Of a stretch of 64,000 nucleotides of DNA, positions 1 to 8,170 are shown piece after piece. Numbering within the stretch: the stretch's first letter is position 1; every line of letters begins with the position of its first letter. Source of the stretch: Agapetus fuscipes (Eukaryota > Arthropoda > Insecta > Trichoptera > Glossosomatidae); assembly GCA_951799405.1 (NCBI GenBank), contig OX637337.1, positions 18,226,347 to 18,290,346 of the forward strand, given 5' to 3'. The position numbers were made by a program, and so were the translations under genes. The notes beneath the pieces are model-generated. The model had not been told where the DNA came from. It made no database searches and saw only the letters and a list, made by a program, of their open reading frames with translations.

Positions 1-590
1 ACAATCTGTGTTCTATCGCAAAGATATGAACCAATCCAATTTAGAAGTTTGCCAGTAATTCCCATGTTGTGTAACTTCTGTAGGAGAATTGAATGGTCAA
101 CACGATCAAAGGCCTTGCTGAAGTCTGTATAAATTGCATCTACCTGAGTTCTTGAGTCGAGACACTCGCTAATACAATTCACAAACTCAGATAGGTTGGT
201 ACTAGTTGATTTTTTGGGTATAAACCCATGTTGACCCTTAATAAGAAGTGGGCTTACATGGTGATACAAGTGCCCATGTACGATCTTTTCAAATAATCTA
301 CCAAAACATGGTAGCAGACTTATTGGCCTATAATTTTTGACATTTGACCTGTCTCCCGATTTAAATACAGGGACAATTCTAGAAGTCTTCCACAGACATG
401 GGAACACGCCTTCATTAAGAGATTTTACAAATATAGCAAAAAGAGGATCAATCAATGCATCTGCACATTCCTTAACAAAAATGTTGGGTATATCATCACT
501 ACCGGTACCTTTATTAATATCGAGATTTTTCATAATTTTAAAGAGTTCATCTTTATTAAGAGATAAGTGGCATACAGAGTCATGTGACAT
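1..590 (-). pseudogene. LINE reverse transcriptase fragment, cut by window edge
   Basis: Read on the minus strand, about 195 codons stay open from near 585 to the left edge. They give the N-terminal and palm part of a non-LTR retrotransposon RT. Visible motifs in order are KGTGSDDIP, RIVPVFKSGD, NYRPISLLP, GFIPKKST and TDFSKAFDRVDH, the last with the first catalytic Asp. The YADD box would lie beyond the window. A stop precedes the open stretch and no endonuclease domain is seen upstream, so the copy is 5'-truncated. The style is Jockey/CR1-like; the clade is not certain. Confidence 0.85.
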
Positions 591-734
591 TATTCATTCA
601 TGTGACATTATCATGTGAAATTATTGTTTTGTACACATTTTTAAGATAAATAATGAATTTTTCCATTGTTAACACACCAACATGAAAAATATTCATTATT
701 CATTTTCTTTTGACCAGTGAACACATATGGAACG

Positions 735-1155
735 AGTTAATGATGATGATGATGATTTAATATAGCGCCGTTTCGTGAAAATTGTCACTCCAAGGGCGCT
801 TGCTGTGCTATGGCTGCGAAGTAGTGTGTCTTGAGGATTTTTTTGAGGTTCTTACTGGATTTCGATGCTCGCACTTCCGGTGGCAGCTGGTTCCACGAAG
901 AGGGACCCGCAACAGCAAACGCACGATTGCCAAACACAGTGGCTAATCTCCTGGTTGGCTCGCTCACCAACGTTTTGGAGCCCCTCTCTGCCGAGCGCAG
1001 CGCCAGTTCTCTCTCCTGTATATCCTTTGGGTGCACTAGTTCCTGCAAGTACTCCGGCGCCATTCCTTGCAGAGCGTTGAACACCATGAGGTTCAGTTTA
1101 AAGTGAATTCTCTGAGGAATTTTTCTGTGCTCCCACCCTGATTCAATCATGTTGT
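735..1155 (-). mobile_element. CR1/L2-like LINE 3' end with C-terminal ORF fragment
   Basis: The minus-strand ORF at 785-1150 (121 codons) has the usual post-RT C-terminal region of CR1/L2-like LINEs: FKLNLMVFNALQGMAPEYL, then LRSAERG, then FGNRAFAVAGPSSWNQLPPEV and LKTHYF near the end. The stop is followed by a short 3' UTR ending in a TAT..AAATCATCATCAT microsatellite (735-760), typical of this group. RT and endonuclease are missing. It is a separate element from the RT fragment at 1-590, because its own 3' tail lies between them. Confidence 0.85.
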
Positions 1156-1363
1156 ATTAAAAACCAATATCAATCGCCACTTCTTTTCATCAAAATGAAT
1201 ATAACAGGCATTGTTTAAACAAAGACAAAACAAATATGAACCTACTCCCTTGAGAGCAGAGAAATCCCCATTTCATCAATCGTTTTTAGCGTAAGTTTGA
1301 CTCATTTAGCACTGTTGGAAGAATTGTCATACTATTATGTATAACTAATATGCGATTTTTATG

Positions 1364-1560
1364 GTAAGAGGCTGACCACCCATTTCTGTTAAAATAGTTT
1401 CATTTTTGCCTTTCTCACACCTGTTTCAGGTTTCTTCGCTAAGAGTTGCTGGGTTTAAGTTCTTTTGAAATTTGGGTGTTATTTTGTTTGTACGCACGCA
1501 GCATCAAAAGCCAGAGCTTACACGTGTTTGCTTGTATTAAATTAGAATCTTAAAAGTTAA
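1364..1560 (+). mobile_element. RTE-A LINE 3'-end copy, diverged
   Basis: It aligns with the family 3' end: GAGGCTGACCACCCAT, then CACACCTGTTTCAGG, AAGAGTTGCTGGG, a TTTGGGTGTTATTTTG stretch, and ACACGTGTTTGCTTGT. It is 5'-truncated with a degraded tail. Confidence 0.75.
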
Positions 1561-1594
1561 TATACCTAGCAAATTACAGAATATATAAAGACTA

Positions 1595-1845
1595 TGCCAT
1601 CTAATCTAAGTTGCAAAGGTATGTTAGATTGGAGATTCACATTACATGCATTCTCATAACCAGACACGTACAAGTTCGCGCTTGCACATGCCTCATGTGA
1701 ACCTACAACATAAAAACCAAATCTCAAATGAACATACACCCTGTAATTCTTGCCGTCCTTCCCTGAGACAGAGGTGACATTGGCAAAGTGAACCATTTTT
1801 ACAGCATGGGTGGTCAGCCGCATACCAACCTATAAGTCAAGGAAC
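1595..1845 (-). mobile_element. RTE-A LINE 3'-end copy, full 250 bp module
   Basis: Inverted relative to its left neighbour. The minus strand reads CCTTGACTTATAGGTTGG through the GGCTGACC and TTTGCCAATGTCACC blocks to TTTGCAACTTAGATTAGATG. The ORF over it is not a gene. Confidence 0.9.
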
Positions 1846-2639
1846 ATACACTTTAACATACATAAGTACACATAAACTTTACAAATCTATATTGAACTCT
1901 ACCAAAAATAAATAAATGAGGAAATGGAATAATGGTGAAAGAAATAAAATAGTAAAATTAATAAAAATGTCAAGAATTAAGTAGAAAGAATAAGGAATAC
2001 CAAAGATAGAACTTTCTCCAAAAAGAAAAGAAAATGTAATATTTAAAATGGAATCTAAAATTAAATAATTAAGCGATGATAGACCAAGAAGAATATTGTT
2101 AAAAACGCTTATCAAAATCTGTTAAACCCATAAAAATACATTAAATGTATCTAATGATTAAGTGTGTGTTTTTTTAAAAGAATGGTATCACGAAAAAGGA
2201 ATGGAATGATTAAATTAATAACAATAAAGAATGGCGAGCGTTGCAATGTAATTATTCCTTGTATCACCACGCCACAGCCGCTGCCCCATTACACAATAAG
2301 CCCTTGATTATTATTAGCGCCCCTCCCCCACGTTTTGCCCACTCCCCCCATTTTGCCACCACCCCCCGTTTTGCCACCTCCCCCTATTTTGCCACCCTCC
2401 CCCCGCCCAATTTGCCGTATCTCTGGCGACCAGCCCTGTCCGCGAATAGAGAGAAAATTACTATTTTGATAGCTGAAAAGATCCAGTGTGTATTTTAGTC
2501 TAGTTTTCAAGTTGCAGTGTGAAAATATTGAATTAATTCTGCTAGTATAGATTGCTCGTTTTAATTTTGCACGAAATATGTGTCAGTTTGAATTTTAAAT
2601 CGAAAATTCATATTTTAAATGCGTCGATAGCTCTGTGCT
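1846..2639. other. Unassigned AT-rich DNA with a C-rich block
   Basis: No gene or clear repeat is seen. At 2318-2415 the plus strand becomes C-rich, with repeated units of the kind TTTTGCCACC-CCCCC. It resembles a degenerate short tandem repeat and could form i-motif or G-quadruplex structures. Confidence 0.5.
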
Positions 2640-2745
2640 CCGCAGGGATTCGAATCCACGACCTTCCAGTTACGAGTCCGAAGTGTTACCACCTGGACTA
2701 CGGACCGGTCAATCTGGTTCTCTTCCTTGTAAAAAGATCTTAGAT
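2640..2745 (-). mobile_element. SINE-A head (tRNA-Thr-like)
   Basis: The minus strand reads ACCGGTCCGTAGTCCAGGTG, then an anticodon-arm region with CTCGTAACTGGAAGG, then the B-box GGATTCGAATCC reversed in place. This is a tRNA-Thr(CGT)-like promoter head. The SINE body is missing or unrecognisable. Confidence 0.8.
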
Positions 2746-3325
2746 GGCTGCCTATGATTCTGTACGACTCATATATTTAAAGAATAAAGAATACAGTGGA
2801 TTTTGTTTCAAATTCTAACTGTGAACAATAATAAAATATACCATTGGTTGTTAAACGTCCAAAGTCAATAATTTGGTGTTTGAAATCGTGAAACATTTTT
2901 ATGGGCATCGATGCGAGACCATAATGAGAGGTTGTGTGCAAAAATACATACATATACGTACAAAATACATCGTACAGCAATCATCTACATCTGTACGAAC
3001 AGGTTTTCTGCGTTGGCCATAAGTCGAGACGTCCAATGAAATTGCTCTATGAGTGTCTTAACAGCTACAAAAAATAGAAACAAAGAATCAAATATAAGTG
3101 TTGTTTGATGTAACACAAATACTGTAAGTCCAATTGCGATGTACATATTTTGATTTTAAAAAATATATATTTGTGTAGAGGAATGCAATTCACAAACATC
3201 ATAAATATATAATTCATTATTTTGTATTTTAACTTTTAATTAATTAATAATTACCGAATGATATCTGCCTTATAAAATTATCATCAGGAGAACAGGCACA
3301 AAGTGAACAAGCGTTTTTCTATTTT
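2746..3325. other. No recognisable feature
   Basis: AT-rich sequence. I see no coding exon, repeat-family match or strong structure. Confidence 0.4.
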
Positions 3326-3567
3326 AAATATGTTAGTCAAGATTAGCGACTTGATCCCTTGGCCATAACGCCGATTTCTAATATAAGCTATAGAGAACCA
3401 ATGAAGTCGGAATGGATGTTCAGAAAAACGTTAGATATGTAACTAGAAATATGCTAGTCAAGATTAGCGACTTGATTCCCTTGGCCATAACGCCGATTTC
3501 TAATATAAGCTATAGAGAACCAATGAAGTCGGAATGGATGTTCAGAAAAACGTTAGATATGTAACTA
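3326..3567. repeat. 121 bp direct tandem duplication
   Basis: Two adjacent copies offset by 121 bp, each running from TAGTCAAGATTAGCGACTTG to GTTAGATATGTAACTAG. They differ by a few changes only (for example a one-base length difference in the ATCCC/ATTCCC run). The duplication is recent relative to the surrounding decayed repeats. Confidence 0.95.
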
Positions 3568-3820
3568 GGGTGTTTATCAATTATTTAAAGTGTTAGTTTG
3601 CCTTTTCCCCATAAATCTTACCGTATGACGTCACATTTTTTTCTTAGTAAGATGATTTTATTTATCTTCATAATTAAAGAAATATCTCGTAAGCTTACAT
3701 TTATATGTATATATCTTTATTTTTTTGCAATATCACTCAAAAACACACCAAGCTTTACAAAAAAATCATGCAATAAAGACTTACACGAGCATTCTTTAAA
3801 TTGCAAACCCATTATTAAGA

Positions 3821-4150
3821 TATAAATATTTAAAAATATAAATGGTTAAACATTGTTTTAATTCACTTTATTTTATTTGTTTATGCTCGAATATTTTCGC
3901 CTAATGAGGCATCTTCAAGAGCAACTAACACTAATGCATTTTTGAATCTTAAAATTTTTGTCTATGAATTTTGCTTTTGTTTTGAAAAAAAGTTGTTTTG
4001 AAAATTGTTTTGAAAATTATTTTATAAAAATATATTTGTAACCATTCTGCTCTTGAAGATGCCTCATTAGGCGAAAATATTCGAGCATAAATAAATAAAA
4101 TAAAGTGAATTAAAACAATGTTTGACCATTTATTTTTTTTAAATATTTAT
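3821..4150. mobile_element. Foldback MITE with ~102 bp terminal inverted repeats
   Basis: The left arm (3821-3922) and right arm (4049-4150) are near-perfect reverse complements, ending inward at CTTCAAGAGC / GCTCTTGAAG, with a ~126 bp AT-rich spacer. The outer ends are TATAAATATTTAAA-like. There is no coding capacity. Confidence 0.9.
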
Positions 4151-4290
4151 AAAAATGGACTTTCACTGTGTTAACAGATCAACACTAAAAAACCATTATT
4201 AAGACGTTATTTGCTATTCTTTTTCGCTAAATACAATGAAATTTTTTTATTGATTGTAGAGGCATTAACTTTGTAATCGTTCATCATTAA

Positions 4291-4516
4291 TGATAAAGAA
4301 AAACAGTTTTGTTTTCGATTACGTGAGTATATTTTTATATACCACAACCGGTTTCGCAAACATCCGTTCGCATCATCAGGTGGATAAATTAATACTAAAT
4401 GGTGTCATTTAGTATTAATTTATCCACCTGATGATGCGAACGGATGTTTGCGAAACCGGTTGTGGTATATAAAAATATACTCACGTAATCGAAAACAAAA
4501 CTGTTTTTCTTTATCA
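4291..4516. repeat. Perfect 110 bp-arm palindrome containing hammerhead-like core
   Basis: Arms 4291-4400 and 4407-4516 are exact reverse complements around the 6 nt centre GGTGTC. Each arm carries ACCTGATGATGCGAAC...GTTTGCGAAACCGGTTGTGG, which can be read as stem I CCAC/GTGG, core CTGATGA, stem II GCGAAC/GTTTGC, core GAAA and a minimal CCGG stem III. An extra T sits between CTGATGA and stem II. The inverted arrangement suggests a tail-to-tail dimer of a Penelope-like or other element end. Confidence 0.9.
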
Positions 4517-4544
4517 ACAATGAAAAAACTTCATAAAACAATCG

Positions 4545-4720
4545 ATGCTTTTTGGACTTGAAGTTTCGTCGGAGGGGTCCGCACAAATAATAAATTCTCG
4601 GTGCGTTTGCCCATGGCGCGGTTCCGCCCACCTTCCCACTGCTCCGGCCCTGTAATTATCGGGCACGGGCCGAATCTGGGCGGATCGGCGCCCAGGGCGA
4701 AAACCAAATCATTCCTATAA
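4545..4720. other. GC-rich unassigned block
   Basis: A locally GC-rich patch in AT-rich surroundings, with CGGGCACGGGCCGAATCTGG and GGATCGGCGCCCAGGGCG. No ORF or repeat match in the window. It could be a regulatory block or a degraded insert. Confidence 0.35.
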
Positions 4721-4854
4721 GTGTAGACCCCAGCAACAAACTAAGATACAAGGATGGATATCATATCGTATACCTAAAGTTTAAAAAGTAAAAAAAAATC
4801 TACATATAATCTATGTTATTAAGATACACACTATTTAAGTTTCATATCGAATGT

Positions 4855-5035
4855 ATACCCATAAGCCGATACGTGATCGCGTTTACGTATTTGTGTGCTG
4901 ATAAAATAAAAACTAAAATCTCAAATGAATATACTGCAAATCTATATACCTACCTACCGACTTTCCCTGAAACAGAGGTGGCATTGGGAAAGTGAATAAA
5001 TTTTTATAGTAAAGGTGGTCAACTTATAAGTCAAG
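4855..5035 (-). mobile_element. RTE-A LINE 3'-end copy, diverged
   Basis: The minus strand begins CCCTTGACTTATAAGTT and keeps the CCACCTTTAC, CACTTTCCCAATGCCACCTC and TTTCAGGGAAAGTCGG blocks, then decays. Confidence 0.8.
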
Positions 5036-5739
5036 GGACAAAATAATTATATACGCAAAACAAACAATAAATAAAACATAACATTAAAAAAACAAAAAAA
5101 TGAAAAAAAAACCAATGGAAATTATGACAAAATAATTTCCAGATTTCAAAATCAAAGCCAACGTCAAAAGACCAGCCTTGAAAATGTTTACCGCTTGTGG
5201 AAACGAAACATCGGCAAATAAATAACTGCGAATGAACATGGTCCAGCCCGAAAGAATAAAAAATAGCTTGTTGGATTTATGGTTATAAAATATTCACAAT
5301 ACCTGTTGTTTTTTTTTATTTCTATTTTCATTTCTTGTCTTTTTCTCACAAACGAAAAAAATAATTTCTACCCGTCAAACCGTAGGGGTATCAATTCTCA
5401 AAATTGACGCATAGACGTATAATTTCGATTCGAGAAAATTAAATGTACCATTTCAAAATATCATTTGACGGGACCCTTGTATTATTATGTCCATACAAAA
5501 TTACTGTAATTATATACGATCATCTGAGAAATAACTCTTCATCTTTTTTATGTCAGGATAGCCTTGAAACGCGTGTGTATATCATTAGAACCTTTTTTCC
5601 AACTTATGGACCGCCTTCTTTTATAAAATGTATCCAATTGTTGTTTTCATATAAATAAATAAAAAGTCGGTGGGAAAATGTTTTCTACTCGCAGAAAACT
5701 CCTTTTTGCATAGTTTAAAATGATTCATCCTTCTTTGTA

Positions 5740-6005
5740 GGTTCGCGCTTTCACATTGCTGCGTGTGTATGAAAAAAATGAAAAACCACGTCTAAAATCA
5801 ACATAAACTTTTGCAGACCTTCCCTGAAACATACATTTTTAAATAATGGGTGTTCAGCCTCATGCACACTTCCAAAAAACGATTTAAAAAAGGAAATAAA
5901 GTGAAATATGTGAAATGAACATTTAATATTTAAAGCCATAGCCGGCCAAATTACATATCAACCGCCATTTTTATTCGTTCTGTGCTTACTTCTTTTATTC
6001 CATCA
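5740..6005 (-). mobile_element. RTE-A LINE 3' end including end of ORF
   Basis: 5938-6005 on the minus strand matches the last codons of the RTE-A ORF (KEVSTERIKMAV-like, followed by the GGCGGTTGAT block that ends other copies). 5740-5870 matches the 3' UTR module (TGAGGCTGAACACCCAT, TTTCAGGGAAGGTCTGC). The copy is short and decayed. Confidence 0.7.
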
Positions 6006-6059
6006 AGAAAAGTGTTTTTTGTCTTCTTCTCCTTCTTTCTTTTTTATTATCATTAATCT

Positions 6060-6350
6060 GTAATTGAATGGAAGTCCTCTTTTGAAGTAGAGCACCAGCT
6101 ATCTCTCCATCTCTTTAGCGTCTTCCTTGCAGGCGATGTCCTACAGGTATACTGCAGGCAGCCACATAGGGGATTCTCCAACTGTCTATCCTATCCACGT
6201 GGTCCTTCCAGTACCGCCGCCTCTTCCTGCCCCACTTCACGATGTTCTCTGTCTGACAGATCTCTCTTATTCTCGAGTTTCTGACCCTGTTGCTAAGAGT
6301 TTTTATTCTGCTGTGATCTCATTTCAGACGTCCGAAAATGTTTTTCTTTG
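6060..6350 (-). pseudogene. Possible LINE C-terminal remnant
   Basis: On the minus strand one frame gives GRKRRRYWKDHVDRIDSWRIPYV, then a second frame KRWRDSWCSTSKEDFHSI. These basic, Trp-rich strings resemble the C-terminal ends of LINE ORFs. Frame breaks are evident. A weak assignment. Confidence 0.4.
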
Positions 6351-6384
6351 AATTTTTTAATGATGTTGTTGTATATGTTTCTTG

Positions 6385-6955
6385 ACTTATAGGTTGGTAT
6401 GAGGCTGACCACCCATACTGTAAAAAAAATGTTCACTTTGCCAATGTCACATCTGTTTCAGAGAAGGTCGGCAAGAGTTGCAGGGTGTATGCTCATTTGA
6501 GATTGGGTTTTATATTGTAGGTTCACATGAAAAACGCAACTAAGCTACACATAAGTGTAACTTCTTGCTGCGTTATCTCCAAAGGGTTTCGCATGTGGCG
6601 AGTAGAACCTATTTATTTTTACAGGTAAGGGGGCCGGCCTCACGCCAACCACTTCAGTTGAAGTGGGGATTTTCCCAGCTCCAAGGGGGCTGGTACTCAT
6701 TTCTTGTGAAGGTTGAGTAAACCGTGCCGGTATTTTATTTTGAGGTTTGAAATAAACCCCGAAACAGGAAATCATCTCTGAAACGCTCGGTGGGATTCGA
6801 ACCCGGGCTCTCGGCATGGAATGCAAGCACTCTACTAACTGAGCTGTCGACTGGTGTAGCATGTTTAAGCTCGAATTTATACGTGTCTGCTTGTGGGAAT
6901 GCACTTAATATGAATCTTAAATGCAATATATCTTTACAACTTAGATTATAGATTT
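6385..6955 (+). mobile_element. RTE-A LINE 3'-end copy split by a SINE-B
   Basis: The left part (6385-6530) runs from TTGACTTATAGGTTGGTATG to TTGTAGGTTCACATG. The right part (about 6863-6955) resumes with GTAGCATGTTTAAGC and reaches ACAACTTAGATTATAGATT. The two halves join into one family copy, so SINE-B inserted after RTE-A. Confidence 0.9.
6531..6862 (-). mobile_element. SINE-B, full length, inserted in RTE-A tail
   Basis: The minus strand starts with the tRNA-like head GTCGACAGCTCAGTTAGTAG, has B-box GGGTTCGAATCCCACC, then the body with GAGATGATTTCCTGTTTCGG, TACCGGCACGGTTTACTCAA, the small inverted repeat CACTTCAACTGAAGTGG, GGCCGGCCCCCTTACCTGTA, and the tail ...ACACTTATGTGTAGCTTAG then TTGCGTTTTT. 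This is the best reference copy for the family in the window. It lies about 140 bp upstream of the LMO4-like exon. Confidence 0.93.
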
Positions 6956-6980
6956 TAAAGATCAAATTATTTACGCATGT

Positions 6981-7000
6981 TTGTGTTTGTATTGTTCCAG
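6981..7000 (+). other. Splice acceptor of the LMO4-like exon
   Basis: A pyrimidine-rich run ends in ATTGTTCCAG|AAGG. It would make 7001-7082 the 5' UTR part of the exon, implying an upstream untranslated exon. Inferred from the motif alone. Confidence 0.6.
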
Positions 7001-7082
7001 AAGGTGTCTGGGCTTATCGCTGACCACGTGAGGCTTCACCGCCCCTAACTGCTTCAAGCTGGCGGCGAGCGCCCTCGCGGCC

Positions 7083-7438
7083 ATGAACCCGCACTATCAC
7101 CCATACGCGGAGCTCTCCTCGCCTCACTCTCCCAGCCCCGACAGCGGGGGCTACCCTGGTCTCCCGGTCAACGGCCACCACGACCCGGCAGCCTACTCCT
7201 CACACCACCCCCTGCACCACCACCACAACAACAACAACAACAACCACTCGCCGGCGCAGCTCAAGCAATGCGCGGGCTGCGGCGCCAAGATCATGGAGAG
7301 GTTCCTGCTGCACGCGCTGGACCGCTATTGGCACAATGGATGCTTGAAGTGCTCGTGTTGTGGCGCGATGCTGGCTGATATAGGGTCATCGTGCTTTACC
7401 AAGGCCAATATGATACTATGCAAATCAGATTACACAAG
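7083..7438 (+). CDS. LMO4: LIM-only protein, LMO4-like, first coding exon (LIM1)
   Basis: LIM-only proteins are nuclear adaptors that bind LDB/Chip and other transcription factors; they do not bind DNA. The exon encodes 118 codons plus two bases. Residues 1-60 are low-complexity: Pro/Ser/Gly, then a His run and seven consecutive Asn. Residues 63-116 form a complete LIM domain with ligands C63, C66, H84, C87 and C90, C93, C113, D116. The strings CAGCGAKIMERFLLHALD, KCSCCGAML, IGSSCFTK and MILCKSDY fit the LMO4 branch better than LMO1-3/Beadex (RYLLKALDKYWHEDCLKC type). The start is the first ATG, with context GCGGCCATGA. The exon ends AG|GTAAGA, splitting an Arg codon after base 2, where LMO proteins continue into an RLFG-type linker. 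GC content jumps sharply here relative to flanks. The second LIM exon was not found. The LMO4 assignment, against other LMO paralogues, is from residue recall only. Confidence 0.88.
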
Positions 7439-7444
7439 GTAAGA
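7436..7444 (+). other. Splice donor of the LMO4-like exon
   Basis: AAG|GTAAGA is a strong U1-type donor at 7438/7439. Reading through it gives an immediate stop, so splicing is required. Confidence 0.88.
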
Positions 7445-7495
7445 CACTTGTTTTAAAAGATTTGTGAAGCATCAACCTATCTTGCCTGGCCAGGG

Positions 7496-7666
7496 CTGGA
7501 AGTCTCATCAAGTCATCACCATGGTAACTCTTTCCTACCGAATATCGGTGATATTTGTATGAAGACTAATCAGCTCTTTACTTGCAGCCATTTGGATTGA
7601 CAGGTCTTCATACAAATATTACGGATATTCGGTAGGTAAGAATTACCGTGGTGATGAGACTTCCAG
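7496..7666. mobile_element. Foldback MITE (CTGGAAGTCTCATCA family), copy 1
   Basis: The terminal inverted repeats run from CTGGAAGTCTCATCA inward through TACCGAATATCGGT and AATATTTGTATGAAGAC, and are mirrored at the right end. Only ~45 bp lies between the arms. A second copy is at 24703-24866. The left arm carries a small direct duplication (TCATCAAGTCATCA). It sits in the first intron, 57 bp past the splice donor. Confidence 0.92.
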
Positions 7667-7954
7667 CCTAGTTATCTTCATGCGAAAGCAGAAGCGTGTG
7701 TGCATGCAATGGCATTTGTTGAACCAGGGTCGAAGTAATGGTCAAGTGAGCCAGACGTGATTGGAACCAACGTTATTCTGTTCTAAATACGCTAGTCGAA
7801 CATGCGCCTTGACACCTCAGCCATTACACCGACTTTGTTCAAAATGATTTGTTAAACACAAGGTATTTGAATGTGAATGGAAGTGTGATGGAACTTGAAA
7901 GGTTCATAATGAAGGTCGAAAAAATACAAGTTGTTTAAGCAGCAGTTTTAGGCT

Positions 7955-8170
7955 TAGCGGTCGAAGCTTGAAACAGAAGAGTTGCTTTTCGGGATCTGTT
8001 ACCTTGGTCTTTTGGAGCTGGAGCTTCCCCATGTATACGATGAACTTCTTAAGCATGATAATGATGATATTGATGAAACTGTTGAAGTATGATCATATAC
8101 TAAAAGTGGGTGGAGAAAATAGTGAGCAAATAATTTATACAAAGGTGTTAGACAGGGTTGCATTTTGGGT
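7955..8170 (+). pseudogene. LINE RT palm-domain remnant
   Basis: Near 8137-8165 the plus strand reads GVRQGCILGPS in one frame, a standard RT motif, preceded in a shifted frame by GGENSEQIIYTK. The fragment is frameshifted and ends where the TCTAA tail of the minus-strand RTE-A copy begins, so that insertion probably truncated it. Confidence 0.55.

Noticed and set aside
4395..4631. Minus-strand 78-codon frame across the palindrome
   Set aside because: Its sequence is dictated by the palindrome and adjoining GC-rich patch; no domain.
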